A stretch of 17,189 nucleotides of DNA from Gammaproteobacteria bacterium (GCA_002717305.1 PBDH01000044.1:1-17189), one strand, 5' to 3'; numbered from the stretch's first letter, positions 8,447 through 15,260 are shown. Notes: generated from the sequence alone by a model not told the origin. Made by a program: numbers and translations.

Positions 8447-9294
8447 TTTACCCATCATATAAGCTTAAAGGTGGCATTTGCGTTGCCGCGCCAGGCAAAA
8501 TTAATCGTTTTCTTCATATCTTGGGACGACGGGACGATGGCTATCATCTGCTAGAAACTGGATTCCAATTTACTGACTGGTGTGACTGGATTCATTTCCG
8601 GGTATCTGAAAGTCCAGGTATTCGGATACTCGATGACCCAATGAGACTTGGTGAACGAAACTTGCTGTATAAAGCTGCAACCAGAGTCATCGATCCCAAC
8701 ATTCACGGTATCGATATCTTAATCGAGAAAAATCTACCCGCAGGTGGCGGCTTGGGCGGCGGCTCATCTGACGCAGCGACTACCCTAGTATCACTTAATG
8801 CACTGTTCGACTTAGGATACTCGACCGACAGTCTTCAAGAGGTCGGACTCACGGTTGGTGCGGACGTCCCTGTCTTTGTTCTTGGAGAGAGCTGCCTCGC
8901 CACAGGGATTGGCGAGAAACTTAAAACGTGTAATTGGCCTGGTAAACGTGTGTTGATTGCGGACCCGCGAATTAACGTATCGACTGGGGAAGTTTTCCAG
9001 CATCCAAATTTGACAAGAGACACCCCCTCCAGCAAAATCCGCGCCTCGCAATTGGATACAACGACTAACGATTGCGAGTCATTGGTTCGGGAAACACATC
9101 CTGAGGTTGGAGAGTTGATCACTCGAATGCGGATCTTCGGAGAACCGAGACTGACTGGAACAGGCGGATGCGTTTTTGTGGTCGACCCGATCAACACTGA
9201 CTCAGCGGATGCTGCCTTACGAGACATAGCAAAAGCGAAAGTTTGCCTCCTGAGCAATGATTCTATGTTGTATACTTGCTGCGCTAAAGCATAA
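8425..9294 (+). CDS. ispE: 4-diphosphocytidyl-2-C-methyl-D-erythritol kinase
   Basis: A 289-residue GHMP kinase of the MEP isoprenoid pathway; it phosphorylates CDP-methylerythritol on the 2-hydroxyl. Key features are Lys25 in APGKINRFLHI (the family's catalytic Lys, usually near residue 10, usually written APAKLNLFLHI), DGYHLLETGFQF, the ATP loop LPAGGGLGGGSSDAA (104-118) and the catalytic Asp147 in VGADVPVF. The C-terminal GHMP motif is LTGTGGCVF. The ATG at 8425 lies 22 bp inside lolB and gives about 15 more N-terminal residues than usual. No other ATG, GTG or TTG occurs in frame before the conserved Lys, so this start stands unless a rare codon is used. The stop is one base from the tRNA-Gln gene. 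Confidence 0.96.
   Translation: MAGTRPLIYPSYKLKGGICVAAPGKINRFLHILGRRDDGYHLLETGFQFTDWCDWIHFRVSESPGIRILDDPMRLGERNLLYKAATRVIDPNIHGIDILIEKNLPAGGGLGGGSSDAATTLVSLNALFDLGYSTDSLQEVGLTVGADVPVFVLGESCLATGIGEKLKTCNWPGKRVLIADPRINVSTGEVFQHPNLTRDTPSSKIRASQLDTTTNDCESLVRETHPEVGELITRMRIFGEPRLTGTGGCVFVVDPINTDSADAALRDIAKAKVCLLSNDSMLYTCCAKA
9271..9276 (+). promoter_or_regulatory. Candidate -10 box for tRNA-Gln and prs
   Basis: TATACT, one mismatch from the -10 consensus, lies 20 bp before the tRNA-Gln gene and inside the end of ispE. The following GC-rich TGCTGCGCT resembles the discriminator of stringently controlled stable-RNA promoters. No convincing -35 lies at 16-18 bp (a TTGCCT is present, but 22 bp away), so this is only a candidate; read-through from ispE is the alternative. 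Confidence 0.35.
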
Positions 9295-9295
9295 C

Positions 9296-9371
9296 TGGGG
9301 TGTGGCCAAGTGGTTAAGGCAGCGGGTTTTGATCCCGCCATTCGTAGGTTCGAATCCTACCACCCCAGCCA
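9296..9371 (+). tRNA. tRNA-Gln (anticodon UUG)
   Basis: A 76-base tRNA with a perfect seven-pair acceptor stem (TGGGGTG at 9296-9302, CACCCCA at 9361-9367), discriminator G and encoded CCA. The anticodon stem GCGGG/CCCGC encloses the loop TTTTGAT with anticodon TTG at 9329-9331, reading CAA and CAG. The first pair is U1-A72, which is usual for bacterial tRNA-Gln and is also the pair GatB recognises in species that make Gln-tRNA by amidation. It begins one base after the ispE stop and is followed after 33 bases by prs, so it is probably cut from a longer transcript. tRNA-Gln between ispE and prs is the arrangement I recall from Pseudomonas. Confidence 0.98.
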
Positions 9372-9404
9372 TTTTCGAACCGCCCGAAACTCAAGGAGTC
9401 CCCC

Positions 9405-10346
9405 GTGGCCCAACTGATGTTGTTCTCCGGTAACGCCACACCAGAGTTATCCAAAAAAGTTTCTGAGTATCTGTCTGTCCCTATCGGGAATGCCAGTGTC
9501 GGACGTTTTTCTGACGGCGAGATTGCCGTGGAAATTGTTGAAAATGTGCGAGGACAAGACGTGTTTGTTCTGCAGTCTACCTGCGCACCAACGAACGATA
9601 ATCTAATGGAGTTAGTAGTGGTATGTGACGCACTCCGTCGCGCGTCTGCATTACGTATCACCGCAGTCGTTCCCTACTTCGGATACGCCCGCCAGGACCG
9701 CCGTCCACGCTCCGCTCGGGTGCCTATTACCGCAAAAGTGGTAGCAGATATAATGGTAGGTGTAGGAATCGACCGGGTATTAACCGTTGATCTTCATGCT
9801 GATCAGATTCAGGGATTCTTCGATGTGGCCGTCGATAATATCTATGCAACTCCGGTGATGCTTGACGATATCCAACGCAATCAACCAAAAGATGCAGTAG
9901 TTGTATCTCCTGATATTGGCGGCGTTGTGAGAGCCCGAGCTGTAGCGAAGCAATTAGATACCGATCTCGCCATCATCGATAAGCGCCGTCCAGCTCCAAA
10001 CCAAGCCGAGGTTATGAATATTATCGGCGAGGTCAATGGTCGTACCTGTTTGATTGTTGATGACATTATTGATACGGCAGGTACCCTTTGTAATGCAGCA
10101 AAGGCGCTAAAAGAAGAAGGTGCCAAAGCAGTCGTTGCTTACTGCACCCACCCGGTTCTCTCCGGTCGCGCTCTGGAAAACTTGAAAGACAGCGCGCTTG
10201 ACGAATTAGTAGTTACTGATAGTATCCGGGTCCCGAGCTCTATCATGGAGACGGGGCGTGTTCGTGTTATCACGATCGCGGAACTTCTCGGCGAAGCTGT
10301 CCGCCGTGTGAGTAACGAGGAGTCCATCAGTGCGATGTTTCGCTAA
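9405..10346 (+). CDS. prs: Ribose-phosphate pyrophosphokinase (PRPP synthetase)
   Basis: A 313-residue enzyme making PRPP from ribose-5-phosphate and ATP for nucleotide, histidine, tryptophan and NAD synthesis. Class I features are FSDGEIAVEI near 35-44, the ATP segment YARQDRRPRSARVPITAK (94-111), metal-site DLHADQIQGFF with His131, the flexible loop KRRPAPNQAEVMN with Lys193, and the PRPP loop VDDIIDTAGT (218-227). Length is close to E. coli Prs (315). The start is GTG at 9405, set by the ribosome site AAGGAG at 9393-9398 six bases upstream. It gives MAQLMLFSGNA, where most homologues also begin a few residues before the FSGNA-type strand. Confidence 0.98.
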   Translation: MAQLMLFSGNATPELSKKVSEYLSVPIGNASVGRFSDGEIAVEIVENVRGQDVFVLQSTCAPTNDNLMELVVVCDALRRASALRITAVVPYFGYARQDRRPRSARVPITAKVVADIMVGVGIDRVLTVDLHADQIQGFFDVAVDNIYATPVMLDDIQRNQPKDAVVVSPDIGGVVRARAVAKQLDTDLAIIDKRRPAPNQAEVMNIIGEVNGRTCLIVDDIIDTAGTLCNAAKALKEEGAKAVVAYCTHPVLSGRALENLKDSALDELVVTDSIRVPSSIMETGRVRVITIAELLGEAVRRVSNEESISAMFR

Positions 10347-10360
10347 CTGAGGCATAAAGA

Positions 10361-10386
10361 ACGTTTTACTGGTCGAAGTAAAACGT
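10361..10386 (+). promoter_or_regulatory. Perfect 10-bp hairpin in the prs-rplY gap
   Basis: ACGTTTTACT at 10361-10370 is followed after a six-base loop (GGTCGA) by its exact complement AGTAAAACGT at 10377-10386. The gap between prs and rplY is only 60 bases, so this stem fills much of the rplY leader and ends 8 bases before the AAGGAG ribosome site (10395-10400). The stem is AT-rich and is followed by GCAAATTG rather than a T run, so it does not look like an intrinsic terminator. A processing site, mRNA stabiliser or translational control element for L25 are the options; none is shown. Confidence 0.6.
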
Positions 10387-10406
10387 GCAAATTGAAGGAG
10401 AACGAA

Positions 10407-11048
10407 GTGTCTGATTTTCACTTGTCCGCACATTCTCGCGAAGAAGCAGGGAAAGGTTCGAGCCGCCGCCTGCGTCGACTAGAGGGACTCATTCCTGCCG
10501 TCGTTTATGGCGGGGAAAATGCTCCAAAGGCGATTCAATTAGCTCACAAAGATCTCAAGCGAGCGCTTGAGGAACAGTCTTTTTATTCGTCAGTTATCAC
10601 TCTTGATATTGATGGTAAGGAAGAACCCGTCATTCTCAAAGCTCTACAACGCCATCCGGCGAAACCTTTGGTTTTGCATGCTGACTTCCAGCGCGCGACC
10701 GCAGGAACCGTACTGAAAGTGAACGTTCCTATCCACTTTTTAAATGAGTCAAGTTGCACGGGAGTTAAACTGCAGGGTGGTTTTATTCACCACGATTCTG
10801 TTGAGATTGAGGTCTCCTGTTCGCCAAAAGATCTTCCTGAATTCATCGAAGTCGATCTGGCTGCAGTCGAACTTGATCAGGTCATTCACCTGTCAGACAT
10901 TGAACCGCCGAAAGGAGTGACTTTCATCGCTCTGTCACACGATTCAGATCTGCCCATTGTTAGCATCCACAAAGCGAAGGGCGCATCAACTGACCCGGAA
11001 CCGGAGGCTGACGCCGCAACAGAGGGTGAGTCTGAAGAACAAGAGTGA
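10407..11048 (+). CDS. rplY: Ribosomal protein L25, long (CTC/TL5) form
   Basis: A 213-residue L25 of the general-stress-protein CTC family, which binds 5S rRNA in the central protuberance. The N-terminal 5S-binding domain contains GKGSSRRLRRLEGLIPAVVYGG and the closing LHADFQRA. A second beta domain (about 97-185) and an acidic, low-complexity tail (PEPEADAATEGESEEQE) follow; E. coli L25 has only the first domain. I chose GTG at 10407 because AAGGAG (10395-10400) sits six bases before it. A TTG at 10392 would place the ribosome site inside the coding region. The stop overlaps the pth start as GTGA. Confidence 0.95.
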   Translation: MSDFHLSAHSREEAGKGSSRRLRRLEGLIPAVVYGGENAPKAIQLAHKDLKRALEEQSFYSSVITLDIDGKEEPVILKALQRHPAKPLVLHADFQRATAGTVLKVNVPIHFLNESSCTGVKLQGGFIHHDSVEIEVSCSPKDLPEFIEVDLAAVELDQVIHLSDIEPPKGVTFIALSHDSDLPIVSIHKAKGASTDPEPEADAATEGESEEQE

Positions 11049-11617
11049 ACGCCTTCAAGCTCATCATAGGACTCGGTAATCCCGGGCCTGAGTACTCAGA
11101 AACCCGGCACAACGCCGGGTTTTGGCTGTTAGATGCCCTCGCAAAAAATATCGATACGCAGCTGGCTGTCGAGCCAAAATTTTTTGGTGTTACTGGTAAA
11201 GGCCTGATCGGTCATCAGTCGGTCCAACTTCTAAAGCCGGCTACCTTTATGAACCGTTCTGGTCAAAGCGCGCTGGCCATCGCTCAGTTTTACAAAATAG
11301 AGCCTCGGCAGATACTGGTGGTGCATGACGAGCTCGATATTGAGCCAGGTCAGATTCGCCTGAAGCTAGGTGGCGGTCACGGCGGTCACAACGGGTTACG
11401 TGATCTTCATCGGGTCCTCGGCCCAGACTATGCAAGGATTCGAGTCGGAATCGGGCACCCCGGACATAAATCCAAAGTACACGGCTATGTTCTTAGCAAA
11501 GCATCGAATGAACAACGTGACAAGATCGCTGAAGCGATCGATCACACACTTGTGTTCATAAATGACATCGTTCGGTCTGACTGGGATCAAGCCATGAATA
11601 TTCTTCACCAGCGCTAA
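11045..11617 (+). CDS. pth: Peptidyl-tRNA hydrolase
   Basis: A 190-residue enzyme that frees tRNA from prematurely released peptidyl-tRNA. Active-site residues can be placed: Asn12 and His22 in LGNPGPEYSETRHNAGF, Asn70 in PATFMNRSG, Asp95 in VVHDELDI and Asn116 in GGGHGGHNGLR. It starts with GTG at 11045, overlapping the rplY stop by four bases, so translation is likely coupled. rplY-pth-ychF is a widespread gammaproteobacterial cluster and links release of stalled peptides with the ribosome-associated ATPase downstream. Confidence 0.97.
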   Translation: MNAFKLIIGLGNPGPEYSETRHNAGFWLLDALAKNIDTQLAVEPKFFGVTGKGLIGHQSVQLLKPATFMNRSGQSALAIAQFYKIEPRQILVVHDELDIEPGQIRLKLGGGHGGHNGLRDLHRVLGPDYARIRVGIGHPGHKSKVHGYVLSKASNEQRDKIAEAIDHTLVFINDIVRSDWDQAMNILHQR

Positions 11618-11626
11618 GGAGTGAGT

Positions 11627-12718
11627 ATGGGTTTTAAGTGCGGCATCGTTGGTTTACCGAATGTTGGCAAATCCACCCTATTCAACGCATTGACTAAGGC
11701 GGGTATCGAAGCACAGAACTTCCCGTTCTGTACCATAGAACCCAATGCAGGGGTCGTACCGATCCCCGATCCACGACAGGATCGACTAGCTGATATCGTT
11801 AGACCTGAGCGCGTTATTCCAACCAGTATGGAATTTGTCGATATCGCTGGCTTGGTTGCCGGCGCATCCAAGGGCGAAGGTCTCGGTAACCAATTCCTCG
11901 CCAATATCAGAGAGACCGACGCCATTGCCCACGTCGTACGCTGCTTTGATGACGAAAATATCGTGCATGTGGCTGGCAAGATCGACCCTCCATCTGACAT
12001 AGAAGTGATCAATACCGAGCTTGCGCTCGCAGATCTCGAGTCTGTTGAAAAGCAGGTGCAGAAGGCCCAGAAGCAGGCTAAAGGGGGAGACAAGGATGCT
12101 AAAAAATTGATTAGCGTTGGAGAGAAAATACTTCCAATACTTAACGAAGGTAAACCTGTTCGCTCTATTGAACTTTCTGATCATGAGGCACTGGTCGTTA
12201 GCAGATTGCACCTTCTCACTATCAAGCCAACCCTCTACATCGCCAACGTGGCCGAGGATGGGTTTGACAACAACCCATGGCTTGAGACAGTAGGTGAAAT
12301 TGCCGCCAGCGAAAACGCCGAGGTTGTCCCAATTTGCAACAAGATCGAATCAGAAATCGCCGAGCTCGAGGATTACGAAAAGACAGAATTTCTCGAAGAA
12401 CTTGGATTCGAGGAAGCGGGACTAAACAGAGTTATTCGTGCAGGCTATAACCTCCTCGGACTCCAGACTTTCTTCACAGCCGGTGTTAAGGAAGTACGGG
12501 CATGGACTATCCCCATTGGCTCGACCGCCCCACAAGCAGCTGGAAAAATCCACACGGACTTCGAAAAGGGCTTCATTCGCGCGGAAGTCATATCCTTCAT
12601 CGATTTTGTGAGCCTCGGTGGTGAACAGGCGGCAAAAGATGCTGGTAAATGGCGCCTCGAAGGGAAGGATTATCTTGTTAAAGACGGCGACGTAATCCAC
12701 TTCCGATTCAATGTCTAA
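11627..12718 (+). CDS. ychF: Ribosome-associated ATPase YchF (Obg/OLA1 family)
   Basis: A 363-residue P-loop protein. The G1 loop is GLPNVGKST (9-17), followed by the switch region VDIAGLVAGASKGEGLGNQF. NKIE takes the place of the GTPase NKxD, consistent with the family's preference for ATP. The C-terminal TGS domain includes FFTAGVKEVRAWTI and ends VKDGDVIHFRFNV. The start is ATG at 11627 rather than GTG at 11621, because AAGGAG (11616-11621) lies five bases before it and the product begins MGFKCGIVG as in E. coli. YchF binds ribosomes and is linked to oxidative-stress responses in E. coli. It follows pth after nine bases. Confidence 0.98.
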   Translation: MGFKCGIVGLPNVGKSTLFNALTKAGIEAQNFPFCTIEPNAGVVPIPDPRQDRLADIVRPERVIPTSMEFVDIAGLVAGASKGEGLGNQFLANIRETDAIAHVVRCFDDENIVHVAGKIDPPSDIEVINTELALADLESVEKQVQKAQKQAKGGDKDAKKLISVGEKILPILNEGKPVRSIELSDHEALVVSRLHLLTIKPTLYIANVAEDGFDNNPWLETVGEIAASENAEVVPICNKIESEIAELEDYEKTEFLEELGFEEAGLNRVIRAGYNLLGLQTFFTAGVKEVRAWTIPIGSTAPQAAGKIHTDFEKGFIRAEVISFIDFVSLGGEQAAKDAGKWRLEGKDYLVKDGDVIHFRFNV

Positions 12719-12721
12719 CCT

Positions 12722-12750
12722 TTGACAGAGGTAGGAAACTTAAGTATCTT
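12722..12750 (+). promoter_or_regulatory. Sigma-70 promoter of tRNA-Met
   Basis: A perfect -35 TTGACA (12722-12727) and a -10 TATCTT (12745-12750) are separated by exactly 17 bp, just after the ychF stop. The predicted start near 12757 lies about ten bases before the tRNA. The intervening TCGCGCCTCC is a GC-rich discriminator, typical of stable-RNA promoters repressed by ppGpp/DksA; that regulation is inference. Confidence 0.85.
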
Positions 12751-12766
12751 TCGCGCCTCCTTAAAC

Positions 12767-12843
12767 GGCTATGTAGCTCAGCTGGTTAGAGCACAGCACT
12801 CATAATGCTGGGGTCGCAGGTTCAAGTCCCGCCATAGCCACCA
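12767..12843 (+). tRNA. tRNA-Met, elongator (anticodon CAU)
   Basis: A 77-base tRNA with perfect acceptor pairing (GGCTATG at 12767-12773, CATAGCC at 12833-12839), discriminator A and encoded CCA at 12841-12843. The anticodon stem CAGCA/TGCTG encloses CTCATAA with CAT at 12801-12803. The first pair is G-C, so it is not the initiator tRNA (which has an unpaired C1). Overall it resembles E. coli metT more than the lysidine-modified tRNA-Ile2, so elongator Met is preferred; tRNA-Ile(CAU) is less likely. It has its own promoter and lies where the syntenic block ends. Confidence 0.95.
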
Positions 12844-12945
12844 TTATCCTTGCAAGCACTGTTTTAAAACGAGGGAAAAAATATAACAACACATCTCCTC
12901 TAAATTAAGATTTTTAGCTCTACTATTTGTAGTTAGGTCACTTAT

Positions 12946-13566
12946 TTACGAACCGTACCAATCGAAGATGTCTTCATCGATTTTTGCATTAAAGGCTAAG
13001 GATCGCCTTTCTCCGTCTGCCACAAAGGGATAAACATGATGCATGAGATAATGCGGAAAAACAGACATTACACCCGCCGTGGGTTCGAATATGTATGTCG
13101 AATGAGATAGGAACTGTCTCGATCCATGAGTATAAGTTATACACCCATCTCGATCCTTTCTCTTCTTACCCGCTGCGACCATATCTGATGGTACTTTCAA
13201 CCATCCAGCTCCAGATATGTGGCCCGAATGCCAATGCGTCGGATTATATTCGTTTGCAAATTGTCGGTTGACCCAAACATCGATCAACGTGAACGAGGTT
13301 ATCTTTTTTTCAATCGATTGTTCTATATACTTTGACACGGTTTTGAGTAAGTAATCACCCAGTCCCATCCTTTTGCAAGCAGCGGAAGATATTCGAAACT
13401 CTCCCTCTATTTGACCGGCTAAGTTTTCACCATTCGGAGTGAGTTCCGAACTATCTGAATCAACTAGGCTATTTATTTGTACACACAGTTCCCCTGGTAT
13501 GTCGTATAGACCAATTGGTGGCCCGAATGGGCGAATCAAGTGATTGTAGTTTATCTCTTCAGCCAT
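12946..13566 (-). CDS. 2OG-Fe(II) oxygenase-like protein (TIGR02466/2OG-FeII_Oxy_5 type)
   Basis: A 206-residue protein with the pattern of a small 2-oxoglutarate/iron dioxygenase family often found in marine bacteria and phages. The metal site appears as EYNPTHWHSGHISGAGWL, with His111 and His113. Downstream, VFPHYLMHHVYPF supplies the distal His (about 176), and ERRSLAFN gives the Arg (about 187) that would bind 2-oxoglutarate. The start ATG at 13566 has GGAG (13572-13575) five bases before it. The substrate is unknown; the family includes putative protein or small-molecule hydroxylases. It is the first gene after tRNA-Met and faces it, with a 102-bp gap holding no clear terminator. The family call rests on motif recall; an iron enzyme is likely but not proved. 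Confidence 0.72.
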   Translation of the reverse strand: MAEEINYNHLIRPFGPPIGLYDIPGELCVQINSLVDSDSSELTPNGENLAGQIEGEFRISSAACKRMGLGDYLLKTVSKYIEQSIEKKITSFTLIDVWVNRQFANEYNPTHWHSGHISGAGWLKVPSDMVAAGKKRKDRDGCITYTHGSRQFLSHSTYIFEPTAGVMSVFPHYLMHHVYPFVADGERRSLAFNAKIDEDIFDWYGS

Positions 13567-13604
13567 ACATACTCCGCTGACCCAGCATCAACAAGTTCCT
13601 AACT

Positions 13605-13659
13605 CAGAAGTTATCTCGTCGATGGCCGTGCAACGTCAAACGCTAATTTATAACTTCTG
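13605..13659. repeat. Perfect 10-bp inverted repeat between two accessory genes
   Basis: CAGAAGTTAT at 13605-13614 and its exact complement ATAACTTCTG at 13650-13659 are separated by 35 bases. They fill most of the 111-bp gap between the oxygenase start and the end of the secreted-protein gene. Right beside them, at 13664-13680, the hexamer CTCAAA is repeated about three times, overlapping the stop codon of the secreted-protein gene. There is no T run on either side, so a classic terminator is unlikely. Confidence 0.5.
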
Positions 13660-13677
13660 CAAAACTCAAACTCAAAC

Positions 13678-14433
13678 TCAGGGTAATTTGGAATGAAGGA
13701 CCCTACCTTTTCCGACCACATACTCATAATAGTCGTCTGCTGCTTTGGCAGAAAAGCCAGGCTTCTCGGTATAAGTGTATGCAATTTTAACCAAGTTGAA
13801 GTCTTCATCAAACGTCACCTTAGTTAGTGTCGTTTGTTTTGGCGCCTTTGGATTACAGTCTTCGGGTACCCCGATTCGCCAACCGAAACCCGCTGGAAAT
13901 TTGCATTCGGTCCCGTTCAAGACCGGACTATCTAGGAGACCAGCCCTTTCAAATCTAAAATCGTATACACGAGCCAAACCCTTTTCGTGGCATATCAGAT
14001 GCTGCGAGCCTCTCTTATTCTTCCACTCATACGTCTCGAAGGTCTCACCAGTTTTAGGATTGGTATACCTTCTTTGACCCAGAATTTTGCTTTTTCTCTG
14101 CCTTTTTTTAGCGTCAGTAAATTCCCACATAGATTCAACCTCATGGACACAATTATCTGTTGACTTATTACCGTCCCACTCAGCACCAGACCACAAGTGG
14201 TAGGGAATGAAAAAACCCTTCGAAGACTTGTCGTATAAATTGTTGAAATGCCAAGGGCCAAGGGCAGGCTTTCCTTGTGATTTGGTAACTAGTTGATCCA
14301 CATCGGTTTGTGTCTCAAGCTCGTATAGCTCAGAGCCAGATCTAGATTTATTAAAATTAGCGGCTTTGATGTTTAATGCAAATGTAAGTATCAATAGAAT
14401 GAAGATAAGTTTCCATACCCGGACTACGACCAT
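13678..14433 (-). CDS. Secreted four-cysteine protein of unknown function
   Basis: A 251-residue protein I do not recognise. A Sec signal peptide is clear: VRVWKLIFILLILTFALNIKA followed by a likely cut before ANF (about residue 25). The mature part is hydrophilic and rich in aromatic residues and lysine. It contains exactly four cysteines (95, 148, 177, 193), which would allow two disulfides in the periplasm. There are no membrane segments after the signal and no recognised catalytic motif. The start ATG at 14433 is preceded by GAGG at seven bases. It runs in the same direction as the oxygenase gene downstream, 111 bp away; a shared transcript is possible. A plain secreted structural or binding protein is as likely as an enzyme. 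Confidence 0.75.
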   Translation of the reverse strand: MVVVRVWKLIFILLILTFALNIKAANFNKSRSGSELYELETQTDVDQLVTKSQGKPALGPWHFNNLYDKSSKGFFIPYHLWSGAEWDGNKSTDNCVHEVESMWEFTDAKKRQRKSKILGQRRYTNPKTGETFETYEWKNKRGSQHLICHEKGLARVYDFRFERAGLLDSPVLNGTECKFPAGFGWRIGVPEDCNPKAPKQTTLTKVTFDEDFNLVKIAYTYTEKPGFSAKAADDYYEYVVGKGRVLHSKLP

Positions 14434-14655
14434 TTTTGAACCTCATCTTCACGGTCACACGACAGATAAAATCTTCTCATGGCACTGTTTTACAAGACAT
14501 GGATGTTCGCAATACTTTATTTGCGGCCGGCGAGGTTCGCAGAGTCATAATTTTAGGGAGTAGGTAACCACCCCTAAACATGCGATACAAAAAACTTTGT
14601 GCGAAGACCTGTCTATTATTCATCGGCTACCAGAGCCCCCTGTCTAGCGCCGTCC
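14434..14655. other. Non-coding stretch with one weak inverted repeat
   Basis: No convincing gene is seen on either strand here. TTTAGGG (14552-14558) and CCCTAAA (14572-14578) form a seven-base inverted repeat around a 13-base loop that itself holds GGTAACC. It could mark the 3' end of the lipoprotein transcript from the right, but no T run follows. The promoter of the secreted-protein gene should also lie in this stretch; I could not place it with confidence. Confidence 0.4.
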
Positions 14656-15114
14656 CTAGCGACGATCGCCAACGATGTCTTGATCTTGCTTAACTCCACC
14701 CGCGCTGATCGCTTCTCGAGACTTACTAAGAAATTCGGTTTTGCTAACGTAAGTCCAACCGGTTGAGACGAGGATATCATTCTTAAATACAAAGGGCGTA
14801 AAGTCATCGTCATGATTACTGATCCCCGATGCCAACCCCGTGCGGACGAAATGAATCTCGACCTGTTCACCATAACTCAAATAACGCTCAGGCCGTTTTT
14901 TAAAGCGTAAAGGTATGACCTGTTGACTGGTCTCAAGAATGGCCAACACGTGCCGCCTCGCGTCACCAATGGATATCTTAGAATAAACTTTTTTATAGTC
15001 TCCAACGGCCTGCTCAGTGATCGTGTTCGATCCACATCCAAGAAGGCTTACCATTAGGACGGCCAGAGCCATAAGGTTAAATGATCGGTCTTTCGTTTTG
15101 GTCATAACGGGCAT
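14656..15114 (-). CDS. Small lipoprotein of unknown function
   Basis: A 152-residue protein with a type II signal peptide: basic start, hydrophobic stretch LMALAVLMVSLLGC and a lipobox LLGC (Cys27, or Cys24 if the second ATG at 15105 is used). The mature part has a YSKISIGDARRHVLAIL segment, like the helical opening of BamE/SmpA-type small lipoproteins. It then has DDDFTPFVFKNDILVSTGWTYV, which I recall from small lipoproteins of unknown function in marine Proteobacteria. The tail after that is polar and probably disordered. Gly at +2 suggests outer-membrane localisation. Neither start has a strong ribosome site. It is divergent from the DUF1338 gene, with 146 bp between them. Confidence 0.72.
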   Translation of the reverse strand: MPVMTKTKDRSFNLMALAVLMVSLLGCGSNTITEQAVGDYKKVYSKISIGDARRHVLAILETSQQVIPLRFKKRPERYLSYGEQVEIHFVRTGLASGISNHDDDFTPFVFKNDILVSTGWTYVSKTEFLSKSREAISAGGVKQDQDIVGDRR

Positions 15115-15211
15115 GTTTTAAATATCGGTACCATCACAATTTTCTAAAGGCGGTTTAATTGTCTCTATCTATTGTAGACGCTTTTTCGGTCTAACTTTAT
15201 GCTTAAACTAC

Positions 15212-15230
15212 GATCCCGGTCCCCGGGATC
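15212..15230. promoter_or_regulatory. GC-rich 8-bp dyad upstream of the DUF1338 gene
   Basis: GATCCCGG (15212-15219) and its exact complement CCGGGATC (15223-15230) enclose only TCC. The dyad lies 30 bp before the ATG at 15261, in the gap shared with the divergent lipoprotein gene. No T run follows, so it is not a terminator. It could be an operator for a dimeric regulator or a stable leader hairpin; the sequence does not decide. Confidence 0.5.
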
Positions 15231-15260
15231 ACCGACGAGCTACCTAAAGAGACCTTCCGT

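Noticed and set aside
10392..10406. TTG at 10392 as the rplY start
   Set aside because: It would put the AAGGAG ribosome site inside the coding region; GTG at 10407 has ideal spacing and gives the family's normal N-terminus.
12861..12870. GTTTTAAAAC palindrome after tRNA-Met as a terminator
   Set aside because: There is no loop for a hairpin and no T run after it.
13611..13811. 66-codon minus-strand frame
   Set aside because: It mostly overlaps the secreted-protein gene in another frame and has no family features or signal.
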